A stretch of 60,000 bases of DNA from Lineus longissimus (GCF_910592395.1 NC_088322.1:13575431-13635430), one strand, 5' to 3'; counted from the first letter of the stretch, positions 45,681 through 57,775 are shown. A program made the numbers and translations. The notes: a model not told the origin generated them from the letters alone.

Positions 45681-47600
45681 GGGGAATGTTGCTCTCCTGG
45701 GCTGGAAGTGCTTAGCGTCTTGCTAAAGAATAACAGTTGGTCACTGCAAACTCATAGCTGAAGCACCCACGCCTGCGAGAGAACACCTTAGCATTCTACC
45801 GGGATGTCTCATGATTAAACAAGGGTGTGAAGCTAGATAACTATAGGTCTTGATGAAGCAAGGTAGTTAGGGAGAATGTTGCTTTGGGTGGATGGAAATA
45901 TTCAGTGCCATGCTGAAGAACAACACTGCAGGCCAAGACGTAAAACACCCACGCAAGTTCTCCCAGGCAGACATGTTTGCAGGAAAAATGCTCCGGAGAG
46001 TTTCTCCGAGTCAAAGACTAAGGAACCAGGGTTCTGGACAGATGAAGCTGTGATCACCACCAACGGAGAGCAGAAAGAGCAGAGCCTACTCTAACAACTC
46101 CTAGAGTAGGATGACTGGTCAGGACACTCAGTGGATCCACTTGGAAGAGGCCACACTGCAGACAAGCTTGCTTGCTCTTCAGCCACACTAAAGAATACTA
46201 TAGAGGACCCTCAGCACAGGTTAAAAGGCAAAAGAAAACAGGTAAGAAAGCACAAGAAAACACCAATGAACTTGCTCAGTTGGTGTGCCATTGGGAGGAC
46301 CGAAAGCAGCTCTTTCCAGTGGACTGGGCCAGCAAGTCAGAAAACTCCTGATTCTAGGCCCTTCCTTCAAATTACACATCACCACAGGAAGATTCCAAAG
46401 TGATGATGAAAGCAAGCTAGGTAGCTGAATATCCTCTCGGAGTGTTAATCTGCAATCGATAGGGTTGACATGACTATCTGCCCTGGTCCGAATTTAAGCC
46501 ATCATGGAGTATCTCTCAGTTCAAGCATTCCTGTTGACCTCCTTCAGATGAACGCAATAAGTTATTCCCTTGCAAAATGTGAAGGAGGATATCAGACCGA
46601 AAGCATTGATCTTGCAGCTACTCCTGAATTATTAACCTCTGAAACAAAAGTTGCACGATCATCCACAAGTCAACATGAGAGATGGACCAATGATGAAGAT
46701 GATGCTCTGGTGCAAGATTTGCCTCTGATTGCATAGGAACAGGTTGGTTTCTTCGGTGCATTACTTGCTTCGAAACATTAATCAGGTATTGCGGAGGAAA
46801 CCATTGCGGAGCTCCTACATTTTTTATCACTGAAACAAAAGGTAGCATGATCACCAACACATATGAGCTACTTGGACAGAGGGAGGTTGATTCAGTGCAT
46901 TGCTTCCCTCTGAATGCAAACTGGTTTCTAAGATGCAAGCTTTCCACTGGCAGCCACTGCTTTCAAGTGCTGGTCATCTCACTGACTTTCCTGCAGGCTC
47001 GATAAGCTGGAGAAGATGGCTGAAACTGAAGACGTCCACTGATGATGGTGGTGAAATGACCAACGACAGATTCAATCAGTCAGCAACAAAAATATCCATC
47101 CAGTAAAACAAGGTGAAAGCCACAAAATATTCCTTTGCAAAATGTGAATAAGAAAATCATTCCATAATCACTGATCTCATTTGGCACTCAGTGCTACAAA
47201 ACAATATGATCACCAACGAAATATCAAGCAAGATGGGCAAAGGCAAAGAGGATAGTTCACTGCTTGGCTTGCCTTTGTTTGTAGAGGTAGAGATGGCTTC
47301 GGTGCATGGCTTTCTTTGAAAACAGACAACACTTTTGAGCGCTGGGCCTTCTCATCTGTTTGTGAACGCCTGTAAGCTCAACAGGTTGCAGATCAAGATT
47401 GTTGATACTGAAGAGGTTCACTGATAGTACTGATAGGCCTGTGGCTTTGGTGGGGAAACCCAAGTCTGCGTTGGAGAATTGGTTTCTCTCCAGAGCAAGA
47501 CTGAGAAGCATCCCAGCTGAAGAACATCTCAAATTAAAAAGATGAAAGAGATGGAGGACCAGACTTGGAGTTTGTAATTTCATGTGATGTGTTCACCAAA
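45681..47600. repeat. Degenerate ~190-bp tandem repeat region
   Basis: Related words recur at about 190-bp intervals or multiples: GAATGTTGCT at 45683 and 45873, TGAAACAAAAG-like text near 46640 and 46831, and TGATCACCAAC-like words near 46049, 46849 and 47207. Divergence is high and the boundaries are uncertain. Open frames here (46131-46403, 46618-46947, 47257-47583) are probably repeat-derived. Confidence 0.5.
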
Positions 47601-48640
47601 TTCTTCTTTGAAGATTTGCAATCAGCCCGACGATCGTCACTTCAACAGAGACAGATATATCTTCCTTGACTGCTTACTATAGGTAACCAAGAACAGAGAG
47701 TCATCTTTCTCAAGCAACAGGGAACAGAGGCAATTCCTCTGCTACCTTGCATCTTCACCCAACCCCAAGAATAAACGATGGCCCCAGCAGGCTAAAGAAG
47801 TTGGCCTACAGCATCAACAACAGGCTAGTCAATCTAAGCATAGTTTTAGCACTGAAAGAAACATTCAGCTAGTAAATCGCAAGCTAATGCAAAAAGAGTT
47901 GGAAACCAAGAATTTCCATCCAGGCATCAACAATAACAATAGAACGCTGCACCAGACTGTGGAATCTCAGAGTAATCCCGGTAAATTGAGCAAAGCAATA
48001 ATGTCAAGAATGTGCTTGTTTCTTCAAGAGGTGGATATGCTTTGGTGGGTTGCTTATTGCTCCTAACATATAGGTGCAAGTTGCAAAGATGGTGCAGATG
48101 TCAGAGGCCTGGGTCATTCTGAACAAGAACATGTTGTCACTAACTTGGCATGAGTCACTGAGTCACAAAGAGGAAAATGGATTTCTATTCGAAGAGAGAA
48201 AGGAAATTCTTCCTGCTTCCCGAAAGGAACCAGATTCTCACAAAGCCTAATCCATCAGTTATAATCCAGCCCAATGCAATCTCCAAAACTGATCACAAGA
48301 AAAGGTGAATCCGTTGGTTATTTCCAATACAATTTTAAGTCAGGCACAGAATATTTGTCCTCAGCCAGGTTCGACTGAATGATCACCGTAACTGATACCA
48401 GACTGCAACCGAAAACATCGCATACCAGAGCTGGTTCCAATTTATAGACCACCATCCCTCGACAATCAAGAAAATTAGCAAATTAATTACCCAGAGCGAT
48501 AATTCAGAAGAAAAAATCCAAATTGCTGCAATTAGCAATGTAATAATGTTTGCCCACCCTTGAATTTATTCCGAGCATGCCACTGAGTTTGTAACCACAA
48601 TGCCAAATTGAATATTTTTGCGGTGGTGTAGTGAAATTAG
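47601..48640. other. No feature seen
   Basis: No supported gene or repeat. Confidence 0.35.
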
Positions 48641-48700
48641 GAGAGGTTTAGGGTTCAATTCCCTTCAGGTGCCATTACAGCAACAGCAACAGAGGCAGAC
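48641..48700 (+). mobile_element. Possible SINE promoter remnant
   Basis: TAGGGTTCAATTCCCTTCAGG resembles a tRNA B box with T-stem pairing. A possible A box (GGTGGTGTAGTGAAATTAGG) lies just upstream at shorter spacing than usual. Weak. Confidence 0.3.
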
Positions 48701-48710
48701 CACAGGCACC

Positions 48711-48899
48711 ACCGTTTTGGCTAGAATTTGAAATTCTTAAGCAATTAGAAGTCTTTCAAAACGTTGTGAATGTCAATTTCAAAGGTGGGAGTCAGTTCTT
48801 TGTTTTTCAGAAAACAGACTCCTACCCTTGAAATGGACATTCACTTCATTTTGAAGAAGTTCTAATTGCTTTGAGATTTCAAGTTCTAGTCAAAATGGT
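48711..48899. mobile_element. Foldback hairpin element, complete
   Basis: ACCGTTTTGGCTAGAATTTG at the left pairs with TTCAAGTTCTAGTCAAAATGG at the right, and the inner arms also pair (CAATTAGAAGTCTTTCAAAA with TTTTGAAGAAGTTCTAATTG). It is about 189 bp and non-coding. A left arm of the same family is at 25341-25429. Confidence 0.85.
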
Positions 48900-48917
48900 T
48901 TTGCTTATGATCAAACC

Positions 48918-49252
48918 TTAAAGGGTAACTCGTGTCAAATTTCACCATATAATGTTTTAGCTGTTTTTGACAAATGACTACGTCACTTTCTCATAAATCG
49001 GTAAGGTTTTCGAATCGAAATGCACATTTTCTAGAAATTGATGGTTTAATCCTGCCCGGACGGCTCGCTTCGATGCCGTTTTCGTTGATGACGTCACAAC
49101 ATGAACATTTTCGCAGTCGCGGTGGTTTACACTCAGCGATTTTATAATAAATCTAATCAAAAATGGAAAATTTGAGCTTTACATTTGTGATCAACAATTA
49201 AAAACGGACGTATTTCCGCAAAGTTGTAAATCACATCATAGTATCACTTTAA
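48918..49252. mobile_element. Second TTAA-flanked MITE
   Basis: TTAA (48918-48921) then AGGGTAACT; the right end reads AGTATCACT then TTAA (49249-49252). The short inverted repeat (AG-G--ACT) and TTAA target resemble 33173-33515, but the interior differs, so it is a separate family or a distant relative. Confidence 0.6.
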
Positions 49253-51497
49253 AGGTCTCCACCTTTTGTTCGAATACGTAAAATCGAATTGGAATTGGAA
49301 TCTGATATTCGAATGTCAGCCAGCATAGGCCGACTTTGAAACAAGCAAACATGAGGAAAAGAGGAAAATCGGCTGATTTTTCATGGACATACTGTACATG
49401 AATGGCACCACACCTCACGAAAAATTCACAGATCTAGTCCTCACTGGCTTATCTTCAAAGTGGTGTGGCGTGCCTATCCCAGCACGTTCCAAAACAAAAC
49501 GAAACCTTTCTCGCCTTGTCAAAAGATATGAACACCATCTAAGAATCGCACAACTCTAATATGTCCTATCAACACAGGCCTAGTTAATAAAACACTTCTA
49601 GTAGGCGTTTAAAAACAACGAGGTTTTTGCTATAGGAAGGGCACAGAATATGTGGCCTCGGTTATCAATCAGGCCTAAAACATGTAAAATGGCTAAATAT
49701 ACTCTGACGCAATATGATCGAACAGCCGTCAAGTGTACGAGTCTATATAATTGTACATATAGCCATTTGTTTATGTCTGTTAGCAGATATGTCAACCAAA
49801 TTTGATCGCTTTAAAAATTTCTGTGTCGTAAAATGTATAGGATCAGATATCTTGTGTTTTTTTTACATTTATTCAATGTTATTCGGCCATACTTCATTTT
49901 TCCTAAGTTTATATGCACATGTTTTAAGCAAATATGTTTTTCGGGGCAACTTTGGTTAGTGGTCATAACCGATGGGACTTTTAGTTCACTACAGCTGAAG
50001 TACTTAGTTCCCCTACCACATCCGTTAGAATACAAATGTCTGTGATAGCCCAGTCTTGAAGGTCATATCATTTCAAACCACATTATCTAATGTTATTGAC
50101 TTGCTATTGATACCTTAACTTTTGACTGAGACATTAATCAATGTTAGCTGAAAAGTAAATACAGATAGTCTGCCTGTGGGTTGGTGGATTAACATACCAT
50201 GACGTTTTGTCAAAAACAGCATGTTTTCCGACAAATATTGACCTCTGAAGGTTTCAACAAGAAGCCCAGAGAATGTCATTAACCATACAAGCTAAGGGGG
50301 AGAAAAAGCAAGCATGAAATTTCGAAATATCATAAAAAATAGCTCCATCTTTTGTTATTTTCTCTCATCAATAATATCCTGGGTGAGGAATTCTTTTTTT
50401 CATTTCACAGACAAGCTATGTCTATATATTCTGAAAGGTCGAGAGCAAAAAAACCCCAGAAGAATATGGGCCCTGCCACATGATGGCATCCAAAACACAG
50501 GAAAAATTCAAAACAGATAATGATTAGAAAGTTGCAGAGGGTTAATGAGTTGGGCGTAGATAATCATGAGTTGGGCGTAGAAAATCATAAACCGGGAAAG
50601 ATCTTCCAGACTCAATCGAGATAAATTATATCAACTTGAACATGAATATCCTGTCTGTATTTTTTATTGGCAGATCAAATAAGAATGGCAGGAAGAGATC
50701 TATAATTATGAATATGAACAATTGTTTCCTGGCCTACTCTTACTACAAGTCTGATTCAGTCATTGTCAGCAAGTCAACAATTTTACCAGGGGGATATGAA
50801 TCGCGGGTGGACCAATTTCCGATCCAATCTGCATGTATCCAAGTTTAAAACTGTTTTAGGTATGTCTAACTTTGAGGGGACATTGGATTTTTTCTGGATG
50901 AGAGAAGGGGCTGAAAATTGCTATCTAGATGGACACCAACAACTTGGAGTGGTTACTCAGAGTAATTTTCCTGAACTTCTCCCACAACAAGTCTGATTAC
51001 AGTGAGTTAGTAACAGAGTTCCTTCATAGAGGATGATTCTTGGATGCAGCTGAAAATGTACAGGAACATTCCACTGCATGATTGTGTTCACTACAGGAAG
51101 CCCCCACAAAGCGCCCCCTATATTAACTCCGAACCTGATATACGCTATCGGTGTTTGACTAGTGAACATTCTGCAACATTTTTACTAGGTCATGACAGAC
51201 AACACCCGATATTTATTCCACCAAGGACATGAGATACACGGCATTATCCTCCAATACACCAACAGATAATTTGCTGTAATTTCCCTCTCATCAATGACCC
51301 AGAAGTAGACAATTTTCCCATCTCCTGTCATTTTATAAAATGGGATATTCATGATATTTATGGTATGGTGGTCTGTATACTAATGACTGAACATTGCCTC
51401 TCAATGGCCAAGCACACCCTTTAATGTTTGGTCCATACATAACTTTTAACACAATAGTCTACCCTGTCTTCCACCTATACGAAAATGAATCCCAATT
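49253..51497. other. No feature seen
   Basis: No gene is supported. A 21-bp direct repeat (GAGTTGGGCGTAGATAATCAT and GAGTTGGGCGTAGAAAATCAT) is present near 50548-50590. Confidence 0.35.
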
Positions 51498-51572
51498 CAC
51501 CATGGTGAATTGATTATTACCATGGTGAATTGAGATTTACCATGGTGATATCTGATTTCACCATCCATGGTA
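51498..51572. repeat. 20-bp repeat of CCATGG palindromes
   Basis: CACCATGGTGAATTGATTAT and its variants place CCATGG at 51500, 51520 and 51540, with a fourth copy near 51565. Small, non-coding. Confidence 0.75.
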
Positions 51573-51589
51573 AACCTGTTCTTTAGTCC

Positions 51590-51840
51590 TAAAAATGTCA
51601 GGACTGACATTGTAGTTTGAGTAGAAAAAAAGAAGTGAAAAAAATATTTGTACTTAGAAATTATTTCATCTGTCAGAGTTGAATTTTTTCATAAAAGTTC
51701 AAAATTCTGAAAAATTTTCAAAGTCAAAATTTGTTTGGGACTGATGCTGTTTCTTCATATTGAGTAGAAAAAAACAAGTGAAAAAAATATTTGGACTTTA
51801 AACGTTTTTCATCTTTCGAAGTTGAATTTTGCTTTTTTGA
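51590..51840. repeat. AT-rich dispersed satellite, locus 3
   Basis: This is the same unit as at 14570 and 26560: GTAGAAAAAAAGAAGTGAAA, TTGTTTGGGACTGATGCTGT and TCAAAATTCTGAAAAATTTT. About 1.8 units are present. Confidence 0.8.
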
Positions 51841-52833
51841 CAGTTTTCCTCAATGTGGGCTAAGGCTTGCCAATGTATATCATTTTTAACCCTGGATTGG
51901 ACAGGATGCTCTTTGCATAACCTCAGGATGAGGTCATTCACCGACTAAGCATACTATTACCAAAGATAGACCACGGCTAGAAGATGGAAGGTAATCAAAA
52001 ACGACAGCCAGACTGTGAAACACTTGCCTAACGTACTTAAGAAAGTATGGGTTCGTTTCAACACACATCATCTCAGGATGCAGTGCATTCTTTCAATACA
52101 AATGCACAGGATATTTCTATCAAGTTAGGATGAGCTCGAATGAAATTTGAATTCAAAGGTAGTTGACTATTCTGCCTGTAAATTATGTGCAGTGTTCCAT
52201 TTGTACCTTTGGCCATCTTTGAGTGAAACGGTTACAAAATACAGGTGAAATGTACACTCATTACATACATATGTACTTAGTGTACGTAACTGCCTCTTCA
52301 ATCACGAGTAATTAGAAAAGTAGCTAAAAGATTTATAGCCCCACAGTGATAAATTGGGCGGTTTGTAAAAAAGCATGATATGATATTACAAATGCCCTTA
52401 TTACTCAGACACTTAACAATAAGCTTTTATCAGTAATTGCCTCTGAAGTATCTAATCCACATCCTTTGAAGCTGCAATCTACCCTGTTTAAGGGTAGAAA
52501 TAGGGGTAGGTTACCAAATGGTTTAGTTTTGTGACAAAACATGGTAGGGTTAATTTGAGAGGCAATTGCAATGATGAGGTATTCTCTAACAGTCCTCATG
52601 AAGAAACTGCCAACATTTTTGTTGCTCTTGGAACAGCTTCATAGTCTCTGAAATATGAAAAGAATAAGGATTCCCCAAGAGTGTGACAAATATAGTATAT
52701 GGAATCATTTCCATGGTAACATTTTAGTAGGTACACAATTTAAAAATACCTGCAATAACAAAGTTATCAGTAGCTATACACATATGATAACATACATAAC
52801 TACACAACAACATCTATGGTATAAAAAACTCAC
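51841..52833. other. Intron or intergenic, downstream of the distal first exon
   Basis: No feature is supported other than the donor at 52833. Confidence 0.35.
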
Positions 52834-52923
52834 CCAATTATAAACATACTCCGGGTCCGTTATGAATCCAAAATCAGTTGGTGTTGGAGGGAGGCCAGAT
52901 TCCGGCGACTTGTAAATCGACAT
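52834..52923 (-). CDS. Candidate alternative first coding exon, 30 codons
   Basis: A Met codon with A at -3 starts a 30-codon frame ending at the consensus donor TGG|gtgagt in phase 0. The peptide starts MSIYKSPESGLPPTPTDFG, contains SP and TP dipeptides suited to proline-directed kinases, and ends DPEYVYNW. The composition looks like real protein. It is the most distal of several minus-strand candidate first exons that share phase 0. Assignment to tensin is inference. Confidence 0.5.
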
Positions 52924-54240
52924 CGTCAAAAGTTCAGCACACGTAAAAAACTTGATAAGTTCACAAAAAGTTCGAGAAAATAGCAATAGATTTTCCAGTT
53001 ATCTTCTCATTCAAGTCTGCCTCATCGAAAGCATGTTCTAACGAATACTAGAAATTCACCTTGTATTTCTCTGAGCGTAAGTATTCATGTGTTGAGTACC
53101 TGCGGGGTGACATTGCAGCCATAACAGGAAATCCTGAATGAACATGATGGGGCATAATTGGTGGCCGGAGATGCCATGACAGCACCAATGATTCTCACCG
53201 TCCGTTAACCCTCTACGGCCCGAGTACTAGCTTTTCTCTCGACTAAGCTTTCATACATGCTGGCATTAAACAAATATATACTGGTGCTCATGGCAAAGCA
53301 ACTCTCTGGGCACACCACTGCAAAATTGGTAAAAGCTAATGGTTGATCAACTTCATATCATGCTGCAGTCAGGATCAGGATTGGTATGCCATAATAGAAT
53401 TATTTACAATAGTCATCTGACCATGATAAACCCGTAGTTTATTTTCTCTCAGAAAAACTATTGGCCAGTTACAGCACTGGCACTGTTAAAGGGCAAGTAC
53501 ATTCATCAACTTGCTACATAGAGGCAAGAATTAAAGCTAGTGTGAACCCCGCCCATAGGTTCCGCCATTAAATTTGTAAATTCAGACACTACACTGGTTT
53601 AAGGCAATTAGAATGCAAAAATACTATCCTAAAACAACTATCATTGAAAGACAATCATTATCCATAAAGCATCATGATGTAAAACTGAAAATATGCTAAG
53701 GGTATGGTAAAGTCCCGAATCAGAGAAAAAGAATCAACTTGTATTGATGGTTACAGCTTGTAGATCCTTTGAAATAGACATCCACGACCAACCACCAAAC
53801 GTTCACAGCAAAAACGATGGGAGATGCAAAAGCAATGGCATAGCAAACATGCAACTAAGAACCATTAAGGAATCGAGAAATTCAACAAATATAATCTTTC
53901 CTGTTGATTTATGCTGTCTGAGTCATTTTTATGACAGAATCAATTGAATTATCTTTAACCCTTTCAGGTGTGATTCTCAAAGTTGGAATTTCACCACTCA
54001 TCACTTTACCAAAGTTGGAGTTTAACCACTCATTCACCTCTTTTGAAGCCAACAGTGTTTTACATTGATGCTGCATCTGTAATGCACTTCAGATGCAGGG
54101 AAAAGAATGTTATCTCTGAAGGATAAAGGATGTTAATCCGACCATGAAGCTACTCTGACTAGAACTGTAACACTCCAAGGAAAATCAGGATTCGAAGCTG
54201 GTTACAAGAGGTCCAAGGGCCTGCTGTAGATCTGACCTAG
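52924..54240. other. Candidate upstream and promoter region of the distal first exon
   Basis: If the exon at 52834-52923 is the first coding exon, its 5' UTR and promoter lie here on the minus strand. I did not find a clear TATA box or other diagnostic core element. Confidence 0.25.
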
Positions 54241-54422
54241 TACAGTGGAACCTCCCTTAGCGGATACCTATCTATTACGGACAACCTCTCTATAAAGGAC
54301 ACTTGTTTTGGTCCCAAATTGGTTGTTTCCATTAAATTTGACCTCTCTTATCAGGACACCTCTCTATTAAGGACAGCTCTTGTCAGTCCCATGGGTGTCC
54401 TTAATAGAGAGGTTCTACTGTA
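54241..54422. mobile_element. Intact pogo-like MITE, 178 bp
   Basis: TA, CAGTGGAACCTCCCTTAGCG and, at the right end, GAGAGGTTCTACTG, TA. The ends form an inverted repeat and the TA target duplication is present. The interior holds GGACACCTCTCTATTAAGGA direct and inverted motifs. A truncated copy is at 13717-13812. Confidence 0.88.
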
Positions 54423-55872
54423 CATAGAAAACTATATAAACTTACCTGTGGATTGCTTTAACTATAAATGTTCACAAGCAAAGCCACATCATGTAGTCCA
54501 TATCAATTGGGGAGCATCATATTCCTCTAACACTATATACTGAATGTGAGTAACAGTAATGCTTTGGATAACAACAAAAAAAACCCTGCACAAGATGGCA
54601 AAACAAGTCACAATGACCACTTCATATCTTTTCTTAGAAACTTGAATATTTTCCACCAAAATCTAATCTGCTAAGAAAGTATAAAATCCTAGCATTTTTT
54701 TCCAACCCTTTTATTTCCAAGGGGAAATACCTCGTTGAATTAGCATTAGTGGCATTGCCTTTATTTCTTTAACAATATTTCAAAATCACCTTAAAGTTTT
54801 AAAAACTTAACCCCTTTTCAGTATAGTCATTAAACCATTAAAGTAGGGCCTATCCTTTGGTCTCCCCACCCCATGGTTCTGCCGATCTAGGGGAATGTGT
54901 GCAGGGCCAAGGACCATGAATTGGATTTGATTGGCGAAGTGGATAAGAGCCTCATTAACCCCTTAAACCTTAAATCCATTTTACGGGAAAAAATGGCACG
55001 ACCTGAAAAACAAGTCTAAAATGAATGAAAATGTTGTCAGTATTGCACTTTTAAGGTTCATTCTTGGCCGATTCTGCCGAAGTGTGAATTTTCAGATTTT
55101 TTAGACGTTGAAGTTTGTTCAAATGTTTCATCTTATGTGTGAAATTACATAAAATTTGAGTGCCATTTTTTGTGACACTGAGTATAAACATATCACAGTC
55201 ATATCATGGTCATATAAACCATTGTCAAGGTTAATCATAACAATAGCAAGATGAGAAGTCTAGACTCAATATTTTCTGATCTCTGACAGATTAGGCAATT
55301 TACTGCCAAGCCTGACTCCGAACTGTGGGAGGTTTCTATGCCTACAGTTGGTTGATTCTTGAAAAGTAAGGCTACCTATTGTACTAAATCAATAACTGAC
55401 ACTGACGAAAGACCTCAGCAGTATGCACAGCCACTAGCTAAAGATCAGCCAAAAAACAATACAATTCATACTTACCATGGCTGGAAATCAAACCTAAAGT
55501 CCAACGATCCCAAGGAACAATTCAACACCAACCAGTCTCAATTCAATACTAAACTTTACTGGCTATTTCAAGTAGCTGCATTAAAAGAAACTGGAGAAAT
55601 AAATCAGTAGGCGTCCGAACCACTTCCTGATTCAGTATGTAAGTTTCCTAAGGAAAATACATTAACGGATAAAAATACCTCGGATTCTTCCTGATAGAGT
55701 CAGGGGATTTCAAAAGTTTATGATAGCCTAATTATTTGAATTAGACCGTCAGCTCCATCACACCAGTTTACGATGTTATGAGACAAAATTCTGCTGTACC
55801 CTTGACACACAGAATTCCTTTTGATGGATTTAGACCCTTTCTTCCTGAGACGTATGCATGAAATGTTCACCG
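54423..55872. other. No confident feature
   Basis: A hydrophilic plus-strand frame at 55359-55610 has no recognised domain or clear splice sites. No gene is called. Confidence 0.3.
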
Positions 55873-56168
55873 GCGCTTTCAGAGATACAGGTGCCCGTTT
55901 TCATCAGAGTTGATTAGTTTAACCTTACTTAATTCTTTATTCACAGTCCTTTTCTTTTCAGCTGCAACTTTCTTGAGATGAACATCTTATAGAAAGTCTT
56001 TAAATGTGAGCAAAACATAGGCTGTCAAATGAGGATTGGGCCGACCGAGAATCAAACTCTCGACCTCTGAATTGGCAGGCCTTGATGCTCCGCCAGCTTA
56101 TCTACAATCCATGGAAAAGGAGCAATCACAAGAAGAGATTCACTGCTGAGGTGATGCGCCTGTTTTCG
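55873..56168 (-). mobile_element. tRNA-derived SINE, copy 1
   Basis: On the minus strand an A box (TAGATAAGCTGG, in GATTGTAGATAAGCTGGCGG) is followed by a B box (GAGAGTTTGATTCTCGG), then a tail. The tail includes CTATAAGATGTTCATCTCAA, GAAAAGAAAAGGACTGTGAA and AAACGGGCACCTGTATCTCT. The second copy at 56741 shares this tail closely. Confidence 0.8.
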
Positions 56169-56740
56169 TTATCAGTGATGGCAGGGAAGGGGATACTTTT
56201 TCTATCAATACGACTATATTGATGTTTGTTCATTCAAGTAAATTCTATCTTTCCAATCAATCTGTTCCAGTAATACAGAAATGATGGGAAGCTGTTCTAT
56301 TTATAACTTAACCGTGTGCTTTATTTGGTAATCAGTTGGATGCTGTGCATTCCACAGATATCAATACAGGAACAGGTGGAAGGTATCCACTAGTACACAA
56401 AGCAGGCTGAAGGTGGCAGCACTGCATTGAGAGTACGATTTTACTGGTTGCGGCTGCATGGTCTCTGTGGGTTTATACAGGTGTGGTTTGATGAACGTCT
56501 GATGCATGCGTCAATGCTGACATCTATCCATAAATTGTGGCAGCAAAAAAGCCTAAGATACTACATGTAGGCCTACCACTAAACTGCTTTGTAGCAAAGG
56601 GTTAAAAGAAAGGTTCAGCTCATCATCTATTCAAGAGCAAGCCTAAAGCAGTGTCATCCATAATAATTCTATACACCCTCGGTGAAGCAAGTTGTTCATC
56701 GGTTCATTCAAACCTTGACACTTTAATCAACATTGCCTGG
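56169..56740. other. Spacer between SINE copies
   Basis: No gene or repeat is supported. Confidence 0.35.
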
Positions 56741-57440
56741 AGCGCTTTCAGAGATACAGGTGCCCGTTTTCATCAGACTTGATTAGTTTAACCTTAATTA
56801 ATATCTTTATTCACAGTCCTTTTCTTTTCAGCTGCAACTTTCTTGAGATGAACATCTCATAAGTTGCGATTCCACTACAGGAAAGTGCGGACTACATCCG
56901 AATTAGTTGTGATTCCATTACAGCTAGTCCGGACTAAACAAGTCCGGCTCTCACTAAGAGCGGTCTTATTAAGTGCAGATAGGACAAGCGGATTTAAGCC
57001 GAACTTAGAATAGACCCGGATCTAAAGCAGAAATTACCTGTAATGGAACCGCATTAGTCCGGATTAAGATCAAGTTACTAAGTACGGCTACAGGTGGCGT
57101 GTCAATGTGAACGTATTGCGCATGAGCGGAAGTGTTGGTTCTGTCAAAACAACACCTTACGCGGATAGAGTGGCGCCGCCTGTAGCCGTATCTGTTAACT
57201 TACCAATCCTGTAGTCGAACTGCACCACATTCCTTAGTCCGGACTAAGCTAAGTTCGGACCTGATGCGGATGCGATAGAAACGGATCTAAACCCTGTAGT
57301 GGAACCAAGACTATAGAAAGTCTTTAAACTCTCGACCTCAGAGGTTGCAGGTGCTGATGTTTGCACAACAGCACTCTGCCAGCTTAACTACAATCCATGG
57401 AAAGGAGCAATCACAAGATGAGATTCAATGCTGAGGTCTT
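56741..57440 (-). mobile_element. tRNA-derived SINE, copy 2, split by a MITE
   Basis: This copy shows the same tail and A box (TAGTTAAGCTGG) as copy 1, but it is interrupted at the point where copy 1 reads CATCTTATAGAAAG. The MITE occupies 56862-57311. Part of the B-box region is also lost relative to copy 1. Confidence 0.8.
56862..57311. mobile_element. ~450-bp MITE nested in a SINE
   Basis: The ends pair imperfectly: AGTTGCGATTCCACTACAGG on the left and CCTGTAGTGGAACCAAGAC on the right. Copy 1 of the host SINE gives the empty site CATCTTATAGAAAG, and the filled site shows CATA and TATA at the two ends, a short duplication of three or four bases. Interior repeats include AGTCCGGACTAA palindromes and GCGCATGAGC. 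Confidence 0.85.
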
Positions 57441-57775
57441 GCACCTGTTTCAAGTCATGGGGCACCCGAATTTAACCACACTCCTAGCATCATCTCATGG
57501 ATTTTAGGAGAGCTAATGCTAGGCTAAGTCTCTATCAGCCTAAAAGGGTGAATCACTCCATGCATGAATTATTAGCTCACAAATGTCGATAAATTAGGGA
57601 ACAAAAACACAGCCAACTACCCGGTTTTACCACAATGGAAATAACTTGAAGTGCGCAAAGAAATCAATGAAATTAGCTATGAATACTGCGCACTTCTGTT
57701 AGACATAACTCCATTGCAAATTCCACCACTTGACATTGAAGCAGCTCGATTTTGTTTGCAATTCAACATGAAAGC
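57441..57775. other. No feature seen
   Basis: No gene or repeat is supported. Confidence 0.35.

Larger units (their letters stand above)
4295..52923 (-). other. Tensin locus, 5' half (inferred gene span)
   Basis: This is the inferred extent of one minus-strand tensin gene. The right limit is the most distal candidate first exon and the left limit is the last recognised exon. Five phosphatase/C2 exons between 6892 and 4295 are certain members. They join in frame (phases 0-1, 1-0, 0-2, 2-2, 2-1) for 967 nucleotides. The exons at 12909, 17384, 39420, 45199 and 52834 are joined to them only by strand, order and phase: all leave phase 0 and the exon at 6892 accepts phase 0. Tensins link actin to integrin tails at focal adhesions through a C-terminal SH2-PTB pair that is not in this window. 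A separate upstream gene using some of these first exons remains possible. Confidence 0.5.
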
